DNA of 64,000 nucleotides from JAHRAW01 sp965212085 (GTDB lineage: Bacteria > Pseudomonadota > Gammaproteobacteria > Arenicellales > Poriferihabitantaceae), in NCBI GenBank assembly GCA_965212085.1, contig OZ243042.1, positions 1,488,001 to 1,552,000 on the forward strand, in the 5' to 3' direction. A program made the position numbers and the translations under genes. Positions 25,770 to 34,062 of this stretch are shown in pieces. The notes under the pieces were generated by a model that saw only the letters and a program-made list of their open reading frames with translations, did no database searches and had not been told where the DNA came from. Every line of letters starts with the position of its first letter. The first letter of the stretch is position 1.

Positions 25770-27034
25770 GGTGAAAACTCCGTTTTGAGTTTTTTGGCGA
25801 CCGGGGCGTTTTTCAGGCGCGCATAGTCGGGCAGGCCGTTTCGGTAGGGCGGGTACGCTTCGCCGCGCATGAGCGGGGCGAGGTATTCCCGGCAGCGTTG
25901 GGTGATGCCGAAGCCGTCGGCGCTGATGAAACTTTGCGGCACGGTTTTTTCCACGTTGGCGACCCGTCCCAGTTGGGCGGCGGCGATTTTCCAGCGGTAC
26001 GGGCGGTTGCCGGTGCGCACGATGGCGGGCATTACCGCGTTGCCGCCGGCCAGCGCCATGTTGACCGCCGCCTTGCCGACCGCGTAGGCCTGCTCGACGT
26101 CGGTTTTTGAGGCGATGTGGCGGGCCGAGCGTTGCAGGTAGTCGGCCACCGCCCAGTGATACTTGTAGCCGAGATCCTGTTTTACCATCTGCGCGATCAC
26201 CGGCGCCGCGCCGCCCAGCTGGGCGTGCCCGAAAGCGTCCACGAGGCCCTGGTCGGAGAGGAACCGGCCGCGCCCGTCGCGTACGCCTTCGGACACGACG
26301 ATGGAAACATAGCCGTACTCGCGCACCTTGCGCCTGACCTCGGCCATGAACTTTTTGCGCCGAAAAGGAATCTCCGGGAACAATACCAGCACCGGAATTT
26401 CGACCCGCGCATCCGACGCCATGGCCCCCGCCGAGGCGATCCATCCGGCGTGCCGCCCCATGACTTCCAGCACAAAAACCTTGGTGGAGGTGCGCGCCAT
26501 GGAGGCGACGTCAAAACTCGCTTCCCGGGTTGAGACGGCGATGTACTTGGCCACCGAGCCGAACCCCGGGCAGTTGTCGGTGACCGCCAGGTCGTTGTCC
26601 ACGGTTTTGGGTATGTGGATGGCGCGGATCGGGTAGTTCATGCTGCGCGACAGCCGCGAAATCTTGAGGCAGGTGTCGGCGGAATCGCCGCCGCCGTTGT
26701 ACAGGAAATAGCCGATGTCGTGGGCCGCGAACACCTCGATCAGGCGCTCGTACTCGCGGCGGTTTTCCGACAGGCTTTGCAACTTGTAGCGGCACGACCC
26801 GAACGCGCCGGCCGGGGTGTGGCGTAATTTTGCGATGGCGGCGGCGCTTTCCTTTGAGGTGTCAATCAGGTCTTCGGTGAGCGCGCCGATGATGCCGTTG
26901 CGCCCGGCGTACAGTTTGCCGATGCGGTCTTTGTGGCGGCGCGCGGTTTCAATGACGCCGGCGGCGCTGGCGTTGATCACCGCCGTGACCCCGCCGGACT
27001 GGGCGTACAAGGCGTTGGTTTTTTTGCGCGTCAT
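25766..27034 (-). CDS. pfp: Pyrophosphate-dependent 6-phosphofructokinase
   Basis: From ATG 27034 the protein is about 422 residues. Motifs of the phosphofructokinase family are QSGGVTAVINASAAGV, GRNGIIGAL, LYNGGGDSADTC, HIPKTVDNDL and VMGRHAGWIA. PKTVDND (ATP enzymes have PGTIDND) and GGGDSA point to pyrophosphate rather than ATP as phosphoryl donor. The reaction fructose 6-phosphate + PPi to fructose 1,6-bisphosphate + Pi is reversible and can serve glycolysis, gluconeogenesis or the Calvin and RuMP cycles. Start and stop overlap flanking small genes by four bases each, giving a three-gene operon. The membrane pyrophosphatase gene converges from the other side. Confidence 0.9.
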   Translation of the reverse strand: MTRKKTNALYAQSGGVTAVINASAAGVIETARRHKDRIGKLYAGRNGIIGALTEDLIDTSKESAAAIAKLRHTPAGAFGSCRYKLQSLSENRREYERLIEVFAAHDIGYFLYNGGGDSADTCLKISRLSRSMNYPIRAIHIPKTVDNDLAVTDNCPGFGSVAKYIAVSTREASFDVASMARTSTKVFVLEVMGRHAGWIASAGAMASDARVEIPVLVLFPEIPFRRKKFMAEVRRKVREYGYVSIVVSEGVRDGRGRFLSDQGLVDAFGHAQLGGAAPVIAQMVKQDLGYKYHWAVADYLQRSARHIASKTDVEQAYAVGKAAVNMALAGGNAVMPAIVRTGNRPYRWKIAAAQLGRVANVEKTVPQSFISADGFGITQRCREYLAPLMRGEAYPPYRNGLPDYARLKNAPVAKKLKTEFSP

Positions 27035-27447
27035 TTTTCGCCGGCCCTGGTTTCGTTGGCTTTGGTTTCGCCGGCTCCGGCCTCGCCGACCCCTTGCCGG
27101 GCGCGCTCGTGGTCGGACTGGGTTTGCAGCGTGGCGGCGATACATTCATCAAGGCGCGCGTATTCCTCGATGCCGGTGCCAAACTGTTCGTGGGGGGTGT
27201 AGAAAAACTGCGTGCGGTAGCGGGAATCGCCGCATTTGAACACCACAAAATTGGCCCCCAGTTCGTGCCAGTACACGGTCGGGCAGCTCACCGTGACCGG
27301 CTCGCCGCCGTCCTTGTCGAGTTCGCCCTTGTCCAGCAGCAACTCGCTGTCGGCGAGGTGGATCTCCACCTCCCGGCGATAGCGCTGCACCAGCATCTCG
27401 CGGATGGCGGCGATCTCGGCGTCGGTAAATTCGGCGGTGGCGGGCAT
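27031..27447 (-). CDS. Hypothetical protein upstream of pfp
   Basis: The 138-residue soluble protein has FTDAEIAAIREMLVQRYRREVEIHLAD, then VSCPTVYWHELGANFVVFKCG and a polar Ala/Glu-rich tail. No known domain is recognised. Its stop overlaps the pfp start by four bases, so it is the promoter-proximal gene of the pfp operon. A function in pyrophosphate-dependent glycolysis control is conceivable but only inferred from position. Confidence 0.65.
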   Translation of the reverse strand: MPATAEFTDAEIAAIREMLVQRYRREVEIHLADSELLLDKGELDKDGGEPVTVSCPTVYWHELGANFVVFKCGDSRYRTQFFYTPHEQFGTGIEEYARLDECIAATLQTQSDHERARQGVGEAGAGETKANETRAGEK

Positions 27448-27523
27448 GTCGGCGGCTCGGCGGTCTGCGGCTGGGCAAAATCAGGATGGGGATTTTACAC
27501 CACATACCCGCCCGTCCCGCCCC

Positions 27524-27552
27524 TTGCTATTTTTCCGCAAACCGGGTAGATT
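27524..27552 (+). promoter_or_regulatory. Putative rpmH promoter
   Basis: TTGCTA at 27524-27529 and TAGATT at 27547-27552 are spaced by 17 bp, 39 bp ahead of rpmH. Confidence 0.5.
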
Positions 27553-27591
27553 CCGTTTCCCTTTGCGGCCGGATAACGACCCAGATTCGCC

Positions 27592-27726
27592 ATGAAACGC
27601 ACTTTCCAACCCAGCATACTGAAGCGCAAGCGAACCCACGGGTTTCGTGAGCGGATGCGCACCCGGGCGGGCCGCGCGGTAATCAATGCCCGACGCGCCA
27701 AACGACGGGCGCGTCTGAGCGCCTGA
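27592..27726 (+). CDS. rpmH: 50S ribosomal protein L34
   Basis: A 44-residue, highly basic protein opens MKRTFQPSILKRKRTHGFRE and ends RRAKRRARLSA, the near-invariant L34 sequence. It is part of the large ribosomal subunit and is followed by rnpA, as in almost all bacteria. dnaA is not found upstream; the pfp operon lies divergently there instead. Confidence 0.97.
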   Translation: MKRTFQPSILKRKRTHGFRERMRTRAGRAVINARRAKRRARLSA

Positions 27727-27788
27727 GCATTACTCCCAGCGCGTCGCCCGAACCGCCCGCGCCCCCGGTCGCGGCGGGCGCGGCGGGA

Positions 27789-28142
27789 TTGGGCCGTTGC
27801 CTGAGGCTGGTGGACGGCAAGCAGTTCAACGCGGTTTTCGATCACAAAAGGCGGCTGCACGGGGCGTGTTTCAATATCCACGTCGCCCCCAACGAGCTCG
27901 GTCACGCGCGCATCGGGCTGGCGGTGTCGCGGCGGGTCAGCAAGAAGGCGGTCGAGCGCAACCGGCTGAAACGGATCATCCGCGATTCGTTCCGTCGCCA
28001 CCAGCACCGGCTGGGGGCCGTGGACTACGTGGTGATCGCCAAAATCGGCGCCGCCGACCGCGCCGGCAAGCCGAACCGGACGCTGCACGCGGAGCTGGAT
28101 AACTCGTGGGCCAAAGCCCGCCAAAAATGCCGCTCGACATAA
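27789..28142 (+). CDS. rnpA: Ribonuclease P protein component
   Basis: The protein is 117 residues from TTG 27789. RnpA assists the RNase P RNA in tRNA 5' maturation. The basic RNR motif is seen in VSRRVSKKAVERNRLKRIIRDSFR, preceded by FNAVFDHKRRLHGACFNIHV. The true start is uncertain. The reading frame is open back into the rpmH end and includes only rare start codons, while TTG 27789 places RLVDGKQF at the usual distance. It sits between rpmH and yidD. Confidence 0.92.
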   Translation: MGRCLRLVDGKQFNAVFDHKRRLHGACFNIHVAPNELGHARIGLAVSRRVSKKAVERNRLKRIIRDSFRRHQHRLGAVDYVVIAKIGAADRAGKPNRTLHAELDNSWAKARQKCRST

Positions 28143-28171
28143 AACGCTGAACCTTGAATCCTGAAACGCCA

Positions 28172-28420
28172 ATGAAACGCCCCCTACTACTCATCATCCG
28201 AGCCTACCAACTGGCGCTGAGCCCGTTTCTTGGCCGCCGCTGCCGGTTTTACCCCAGTTGCTCCGCCTACGCGATGCAGGCCATCGAACGCCACGGCGTA
28301 CTCAAGGGAAGTTGGCTGGCGGTGCGGCGCATCGGGCGCTGCCATCCGTGGCACGAAGGCGGCGATGATCCGGTGCCGCCGGCGTCGCCCGCGCCCGCGT
28401 TGAGCCGGAGACAAGCGTAA
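28172..28420 (+). CDS. yidD: Membrane protein insertion efficiency factor YidD
   Basis: The 82-residue protein from ATG 28172 shows the YidD signature YQLALSPFLGRRCRFYPSCS with paired cysteines, then IGRCHPWHEGGDDPVPP. It assists YidC at the inner membrane. Its stop overlaps the yidC start (TAATG). Confidence 0.95.
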   Translation: MKRPLLLIIRAYQLALSPFLGRRCRFYPSCSAYAMQAIERHGVLKGSWLAVRRIGRCHPWHEGGDDPVPPASPAPALSRRQA

Positions 28421-30126
28421 TGTTTAACCTGGAAATCCAGCGCCTGATCCTGTTCGGCGCCCTCGGCCTGGTGCTGATCATGATCTGGCAGTCGTGGACG
28501 GAGTTTCAGCAGCAATACGTCGCCGCCAACGCCCCCGCCGCTCAAAGCGCCGAAATCGCCGGCCAGCCCGCCAACCCCGCCGCCCGCGACGTCCCCGACG
28601 CGCCGGCGCTACCGGCCCCCGCCGCCCAGCAGGCCGAAGCGCAACCGGACCCGCAGCCTTCGAGCGCCGCCGCCGGCGAGTTGATCAACATCACCACCGA
28701 CCTGGTGCGCGCACAGATTGACCCCCGTGGCGGCGATCTGGTGCACGTTGAACTGCTGCGCCATCCGGTCAGCATTGACCGGCCGGACGAGCCGTTCGTG
28801 CTCATGCACCGCGACGCCGCCGGCCTGTTCATCGCCCAGAACGGCCTCATCGGCGCCGACCGCAAGTACCCCGACCACGGCGTCACCTATTCGCTATCCG
28901 ACCACAACCGCAACTACGACCTCGGCGACCGCGAGCAGATGGAAGTGATCCTCGACTGGCGCTCACCGGACGGCGATGGGATCGCCTACCAAAAAGTATT
29001 CCGCTTCCGGCGCAACGCCTACCGCATTGAAGTGGACTTCCGCATTGACAACCGCAGCGCCGAGCCGTGGAACGGTTTCGTGTACGGCCAGTTGAAGCAG
29101 ACCGAAATCGTCCAGCCCGGCTCCATGGGTTTCCTCGGGCGGCTGCCCAGCTTCCACGGCGCGGCGGTTTATACCGCCGAAGAGAAGTACGACAAAATTT
29201 CCTACGACGACATGCGCGAAGAGAATCTAAACCTGTCCACCGAATCCGGCTGGGTGTCCATGATGCAGCACTACTTCGTGGCCGCGTGGTTGCCCGGCGG
29301 CTCCGACCGCTACCAGTTTTTCTCCGGCGTCGCCGACGGCAACGACAACTCCCAGTACCGCATCGGCTACAAAACCACTCAGCCGGTGCGCGTCGCCGCC
29401 GGCGAGGAGGGCGTGGTCAACACGGTGTTGTTCGTCGGCCCCAAGGAGCAGGATCACCTGCGCCGCCAGCAGGTGGACGGGCTGTTGCTCACCGTGGACT
29501 ACGGCTGGCTGACCCCCATCGCCAATCCGTTATTCTGGTTGCTCAACAAAATCCACGGCGTGGTGAACAACTGGGGCTGGGCGATCATCCTGCTCACGGT
29601 GCTGGTCAAGGGGATTTTTTATCCGCTGTCCGCCGCCAGTTACAAGTCCATGGCGAAAATGAAAAAACTCCAGCCGCGCCTCAAAACCCTCAAGGAACGC
29701 TACGGCGACGACAAGCAAAAGTTCCAGCAGGAAATGATGAAGCTGTACAAAAGCGAAAAGGTCAACCCGGCCGGCGGCTGCCTGCCGATCCTGGTGCAGA
29801 TTCCGGTGTTCATCGCCTTGTACTGGACGCTGCTCGAAAGCGTGGAGCTGCGCCAGGCCGACTTCATGTTCTGGATCCACGACCTGTCCATCCCCGACCC
29901 GTACTTTGTCCTGCCGCTGGTCATGGGCGCTTCGATGCTGGCGCAGTTTGTTCTCAACCCGGCGCCGGTGGATCCCCTGCAAAAGAAAATCATGATGGCC
30001 ATGCCCATCGTGTTCACGGTGTTCTTCCTGTGGTTCCCCGCCGGGCTGGTGTTGTACTGGGTGGTCAACAACCTGCTGTCCATCGCCCAGCAGTATTACA
30101 TTACTCGCAAGTACGAAGCCGCCTGA
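28420..30126 (+). CDS. yidC: Membrane protein insertase YidC
   Basis: The 568-residue protein inserts inner-membrane proteins alone or with SecYEG. The N-terminal helix (RLILFGALGLVLIMIWQSW) leads to an Ala/Pro-rich linker. A large periplasmic beta-domain (about residues 90-340) follows, then the conserved core helices beginning NPLFWLLNKIHGVVNNWGWAIILLT. KKLQPRLKTLKERYGDDKQK and NPAGGCLPILVQIPVFIALY are typical. Length and order are normal for gammaproteobacteria. mnmE follows four bases after the stop. Confidence 0.97.
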   Translation: MFNLEIQRLILFGALGLVLIMIWQSWTEFQQQYVAANAPAAQSAEIAGQPANPAARDVPDAPALPAPAAQQAEAQPDPQPSSAAAGELINITTDLVRAQIDPRGGDLVHVELLRHPVSIDRPDEPFVLMHRDAAGLFIAQNGLIGADRKYPDHGVTYSLSDHNRNYDLGDREQMEVILDWRSPDGDGIAYQKVFRFRRNAYRIEVDFRIDNRSAEPWNGFVYGQLKQTEIVQPGSMGFLGRLPSFHGAAVYTAEEKYDKISYDDMREENLNLSTESGWVSMMQHYFVAAWLPGGSDRYQFFSGVADGNDNSQYRIGYKTTQPVRVAAGEEGVVNTVLFVGPKEQDHLRRQQVDGLLLTVDYGWLTPIANPLFWLLNKIHGVVNNWGWAIILLTVLVKGIFYPLSAASYKSMAKMKKLQPRLKTLKERYGDDKQKFQQEMMKLYKSEKVNPAGGCLPILVQIPVFIALYWTLLESVELRQADFMFWIHDLSIPDPYFVLPLVMGASMLAQFVLNPAPVDPLQKKIMMAMPIVFTVFFLWFPAGLVLYWVVNNLLSIAQQYYITRKYEAA

Positions 30127-30129
30127 GGA

Positions 30130-31497
30130 GTGTCCGGCGCCGACACCATCGCAGCCGTAGCAACCCCGCCCGGCCAGGGCGCCATCAGCATCGTGCGCCT
30201 CTCCGGCGGCGGCATCCCGGCGTTGTGCAAAACCTTGACCGGCGCGCTGCCCGAACCGCGCTACGCCGCGTTGTGCGACTTCCTCGAACGAGACGGCACG
30301 GTCATAGACCGCGGACTCGCCCTCTACTTCCCCGCCCCCCACAGCTACACCGGCGAACACGCCCTGGAACTGCACGGCCACGGCAGCCCGGTGGTGATGA
30401 AAATGCTGCTGCGCCGCTGCCTTGAACTGGGCGCGCGGCTGGCGCGACCCGGCGAGTTCAGCGAACGCGCCTTCTTGAACGGCCGCCTCGACCTCGCCCA
30501 GGCCGAAGCGGTCGCCGACCTCATCAAAGGCGGCACCGAAGCCGCCGCGCGTTCGGCGATGAACTCCCTGCAGGGCGAGTTTTCATCGCGCATCCGCGCC
30601 CTGGTCGGCGAACTCACCGAACTGCGGATAGGGGTGGAAGCGGCCATTGACTTCCCCGAAGAGAGCGTAGACCACCCCGCGGACGACCGCGCTGAGGCGC
30701 GCATTCTCGAACGGCTGCGGAGTTTGCAAAACCGCTTCGCTGAACTGCGCGCCTCGGCGACGCGCGGAAAACTGCTGCGCGACGGCCTCAAGGTGGTGCT
30801 CACCGGCCCCCCCAACGCCGGCAAATCGAGCCTCCTGAACGCCCTCTCCCAACAGCAGCGCGCCATCGTCAGCGCCATCCCCGGCACCACCCGCGACCTG
30901 CTGGAGCAAGTCATCGAACTCGACGGCCTGCCCCTGGAAATCACCGACACCGCCGGCATCCGCCCCGGCAAAGACGAGGTCGAAATCGAAGGCGTGCGCC
31001 GCGCACTGGCCGCGCAAGCGCGGGCGGACCTGGTTCTGCTGGTGATAGACGACGCCGCAACCAGCGAAGCCGAAGCCGCGCGCTTGCTGCGGGAAACCGG
31101 CGATACCGGCGATACCGGCCATGGCGCGGCGCTCTGCCTGGTGCGAAACAAAACCGACCTGAGCGGGCGAAGCCCCGGCCACAGCGAACACGGCGTGGCG
31201 TTGTCGGCGCTGAACGGCGACGGCTTGAGCGAACTCGTGGAGGTAATCAAACAACGCGCCGGATTCCGCCACAGCGAAGACAGCCCCTTCATCGCCCGCC
31301 AGCGCCACCTCGACGCCCTGCAACGCGCCGCCCGCCACCTCGACGCCGGCGTCGAACAACTCACCACCCACCACGCCGGCGAACTGCTGGCCGAAGAACT
31401 AACCGCTTGCCAGCGCGCCCTCGGAGAAATCACCGGCGAAGTGACCAGCGATGATTTGCTTGGGTTGATATTCGCTTCGTTTTGCATCGGGAAGTGA
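30130..31497 (+). CDS. mnmE: tRNA uridine-5-carboxymethylaminomethyl GTPase MnmE
   Basis: The 455-residue protein starts at GTG 30130 just after yidC. With MnmG it installs the cmnm5 group on wobble uridine 34. The N-terminal tetrahydrofolate domain opens TIAAVATPPGQGAISIVRLS. The G domain has GPPNAGKSSLLNALS, DTAGIRPG and NKTD, and the C-terminus ends in the family FCIGK. mnmG lies 2.5 kb further, separated by the ion-motor pair, whereas the two genes often adjoin in other bacteria. Confidence 0.96.
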   Translation: MSGADTIAAVATPPGQGAISIVRLSGGGIPALCKTLTGALPEPRYAALCDFLERDGTVIDRGLALYFPAPHSYTGEHALELHGHGSPVVMKMLLRRCLELGARLARPGEFSERAFLNGRLDLAQAEAVADLIKGGTEAAARSAMNSLQGEFSSRIRALVGELTELRIGVEAAIDFPEESVDHPADDRAEARILERLRSLQNRFAELRASATRGKLLRDGLKVVLTGPPNAGKSSLLNALSQQQRAIVSAIPGTTRDLLEQVIELDGLPLEITDTAGIRPGKDEVEIEGVRRALAAQARADLVLLVIDDAATSEAEAARLLRETGDTGDTGHGAALCLVRNKTDLSGRSPGHSEHGVALSALNGDGLSELVEVIKQRAGFRHSEDSPFIARQRHLDALQRAARHLDAGVEQLTTHHAGELLAEELTACQRALGEITGEVTSDDLLGLIFASFCIGK

Positions 31498-31519
31498 ACG
31501 CGCCCCTGCAGAATGTCAG

Positions 31520-31650
31520 CGGCTTGCGCCCCGTCCAAACCCTTCCGGCGCTAGCCGGACTGTCGCGCACAGGGGCGCGGGGGGTCTCCCCCCGCAAACG
31601 CGCGTCACGCGCACAAAGTCAGCGCCCGGACACTCTCACCGTGCAGTTAG
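31520..31650. repeat. Intergenic repeat block after mnmE
   Basis: This gap holds fragments of the dispersed family: CCGGCGCTAGCCGGACTGTC, a G-run/C-run hairpin (GGGGGGTCTCCCCCC) and CGCGCGTCACGCGC. A TATAAT box at 31653-31658 just downstream may serve the next gene. Confidence 0.75.
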
Positions 31651-31724
31651 GCTATAATCCCCCCAAAACAACCGCCCTGCGCACCACTGCCCCGGCAACG
31701 GCGCAGGCACATCGGAACCGACAA

Positions 31725-32804
31725 ATGCCGACCACCAGCGAGACCACCGGCGACGCAAGCCTCCAATACGGAGACGCAGCGGACGCCCAACCCGAAGCCG
31801 CCCAATCCCACTACACCCGCAGCGTGCTGCTGCAGATGCTGGTGGTGTTCCTGCTACTGTCCATCGTCATCGTCTGGCAGTGGGACGTGGTGCGCCAGAT
31901 TTACCTGAGAAACCAGATCAACGCCATCGGCTGGGCCATCAACGGCGGCATCATGCTGTTGTTTTTCTGCGGGCTGGGGGTGCTGGTGGGGCGCTTTTTT
32001 GAATACCGCGCCCAGGAATCCGCCATCACCCGGTTCCTGCTCAACCTTGAACAAGGCGACGACCCGCTGCGGGAGGTGGACCCGCGCTGCATGCTGGCCG
32101 AGCGTTACCGTACGCTCCAGGATCTCAACCGGCGGCGCGCCGACGTCAACCAGAACGTCCTCGCCGCGACCCTGCTGGCGGCGGAATCGAGCCGCAACAG
32201 TTTCCCCAAGTTCGTTCACAACGTGCTGATCCTGACCGGCGTTTTCGGCACCATCGTCTCGCTGTCGCTGTCCCTGCTCGGCGCCTCGGACATGATCCAC
32301 GGCGTCCCGTCCGGCGCGGCGGGCAACCAGACCAGCGGCCTCGGCACCATGATCTTCGGCATGTCCACGGCGCTGTCCACCACCATGACCGCGATCCTCG
32401 CCTACCTCATCTTCGGCTACTTCTACATCAAACTCACCGACACCCAGACCTACCTCATCAGCCGCGTTGAGGAAGTAACCGCCACCGCCCTGCTGCCGCA
32501 CCTGCAACTCAACCAGACCCCGGAGAAGGACTACTCCGACAGCGTGCGCAGCGCCGGCCAACTCATCGAGCGCTTTGACCATTCCCAGCAGCAGTACGAA
32601 GGCGCGGTTCGGGCGCTCCTCGAAGCCACTCAATCATTGTCCCAACAACTGGCCGCGCGCCCCGGAGACGCCGCCGGCAAAGCGGACATTGAAGCGATGT
32701 TGACGCGCATCGGCGAACAGCAGCAGCGCTCCGCCGAGGACAACCGCGCCTTGTTGGCCGAAGCGGTCAACCTGCTGAGGGAAGGCTTTCGTTTGCGCGA
32801 GTAG
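31725..32804 (+). CDS. MotA/TolQ/ExbB-like proton-channel membrane protein
   Basis: From ATG 31725 the protein is 359 residues. Four hydrophobic helices are visible near residues 30-52, 62-86, 165-190 and 207-235. The last two carry LTGVFGTIVSLSLSLLG and GMSTALSTTMTAILAYLIFG. These match the conserved GT and A-TT elements of TolQ/ExbB/MotA stators. A cytoplasmic segment lies between helix pairs, and a 120-residue polar, coiled-coil-like tail follows helix four. Together with the MotB-like gene 43 bp downstream it should form an ion-driven 5:2 motor. No flagellar, TonB or Zorya genes are nearby, so the load it drives is unknown. Start codons further upstream would run through repeat DNA and are rejected. 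Confidence 0.75.
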   Translation: MPTTSETTGDASLQYGDAADAQPEAAQSHYTRSVLLQMLVVFLLLSIVIVWQWDVVRQIYLRNQINAIGWAINGGIMLLFFCGLGVLVGRFFEYRAQESAITRFLLNLEQGDDPLREVDPRCMLAERYRTLQDLNRRRADVNQNVLAATLLAAESSRNSFPKFVHNVLILTGVFGTIVSLSLSLLGASDMIHGVPSGAAGNQTSGLGTMIFGMSTALSTTMTAILAYLIFGYFYIKLTDTQTYLISRVEEVTATALLPHLQLNQTPEKDYSDSVRSAGQLIERFDHSQQQYEGAVRALLEATQSLSQQLAARPGDAAGKADIEAMLTRIGEQQQRSAEDNRALLAEAVNLLREGFRLRE

Positions 32805-32847
32805 GCGCGAACAACCGCCGCCGCCAAGCGACCAAGCGACCACCCAA

Positions 32848-34050
32848 ATGCCCCCCACCGCCAACACCGGCTTCACCGACCTGCGCGTCGGCCACGGCGC
32901 GCGCGGCATCGGCGACGACAGCGTGTGGCCGTCGTTCACCGACATCATGACGGTGATCGTGATGATCTTTCTCATGGCGCTGGTGATCATGATGGTGCGC
33001 AACTTTGAACTCGACCGCCAACTGGTGACCACCGAAATTTCCAGGGAAGCCGGTCTCGCCGAAAACCGCGGGTTGCTGGACAAAATCAGCCTCCTCGAAA
33101 CCACGGTGCTCGGCCTTGAACAGTCCCTGGGCTTAAGCCAGGGCGAGCGCGACGCATTGCAGGCGCAACTCTTGGAAGAACTGAAGCGCATTGAACTGAT
33201 GGCCGCCGAGCACATATCCCTCGAAGAACAACTGGCCGCCATCATCGCCGAGCGCAACCGCTTGTCCGACGAAAAACAGCAACTCGCCGAGCAGTCCAGG
33301 GTGCGCATCGCCGCGCTCACCGCCCGCGAAGCCGACCTCGGCAACCGCATGGCCGCCCTGAGCGAACAGTTTGAAGCCCTGAAACTGCGCTCCGCCGGCG
33401 AGATCAAAACCCTGAGCAGCGCCAACCTGTCGCTCACCGAAAAACTCGACAAGGTGTCCGCGCAACTCGGCCAGGTCCGCGCGTTGCTGCAAACCGAACA
33501 GCAGCAACGCCGCGCCCTCGGCCTGCGGGTTGAAGCCCAGGGCCGCGAACTCGAAGCCAAACAGGAACTGCTCGCGCAGTTAAAAACCGTGCAGGAGCAG
33601 TCCACCGAACGCTACGCCGAAGCGCGCGCGCAGATTGACCGCCTCAACGACTCCATCCGCCGCCGCCAGTTGGAAAACGCCGCCCTGCAAAAACTCGCCG
33701 CCGCCTCCGGCGACCGCTTCCGCTCGCTCCAGGAAGAATACGATTCCCTCGACGCCAAATACCGAACCCTGGCCCGCCCGGCGCGCAGCCCGGCGGGCAA
33801 GTACGTGGTGGGCGTGTGGATACTTAAAGTTGGCGACCAGTATCGTTTTCGTTTGAAAGAGCCGGCGGAAAGGGTTCCGGCGGATTACACCAGGGCCGAA
33901 CTTGTGCAGCGTTTGGCGCGCCTGAAAGCGAACAAGGGCGAGGAACTTTATACGAAAATTATTATTCCCGAAGACAGCGCGTTGTCGCATAACGAGGCGT
34001 GGCGTTTTACCCAGGAGATTTTGCGGGGGTATGATTATTATTATCAGTAA
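32848..34050 (+). CDS. MotB/ZorB-like single-helix protein with long coiled coil
   Basis: The 400-residue protein opens with the MotB-type anchor VWPSFTDIMTVIVMIFLMAL. The aspartate at residue 32 corresponds to the proton-binding Asp32 of MotB. It is followed by a roughly 240-residue coiled coil (about 55-300). A compact C-terminal domain (about 315-400) includes GKYVVGVWILKVGDQYRFRL and SALSHNEAWRFTQEILRGY. The OmpA peptidoglycan-binding domain of MotB/ZorB is absent, so anchoring must differ; the last domain more resembles an ExbD/TolR-type tail. It is paired with the upstream channel gene and is 12 bp from mnmG. Confidence 0.75.
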   Translation: MPPTANTGFTDLRVGHGARGIGDDSVWPSFTDIMTVIVMIFLMALVIMMVRNFELDRQLVTTEISREAGLAENRGLLDKISLLETTVLGLEQSLGLSQGERDALQAQLLEELKRIELMAAEHISLEEQLAAIIAERNRLSDEKQQLAEQSRVRIAALTAREADLGNRMAALSEQFEALKLRSAGEIKTLSSANLSLTEKLDKVSAQLGQVRALLQTEQQQRRALGLRVEAQGRELEAKQELLAQLKTVQEQSTERYAEARAQIDRLNDSIRRRQLENAALQKLAAASGDRFRSLQEEYDSLDAKYRTLARPARSPAGKYVVGVWILKVGDQYRFRLKEPAERVPADYTRAELVQRLARLKANKGEELYTKIIIPEDSALSHNEAWRFTQEILRGYDYYYQ

Positions 34051-34062
34051 CGGGATTCGGTA

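Noticed and set aside
25770..26444. Upstream part of the minus-strand frame that ends at 25587
   Set aside because: Only the last 60 codons are credible as a gene. The rest is an Arg/Gly-rich shadow of pfp in another frame.
31482..31724. Upstream extension of the MotA-like gene from 31482
   Set aside because: The extension reads through repeat sequence and overlaps mnmE. ATG 31725 starts a normal N-terminus after a TATAAT box.
31725..34050. Zorya defence system
   Set aside because: Only the motor-like pair is present. zorC/zorD or zorE are absent, the OmpA domain is missing and the neighbours are tRNA modification genes.
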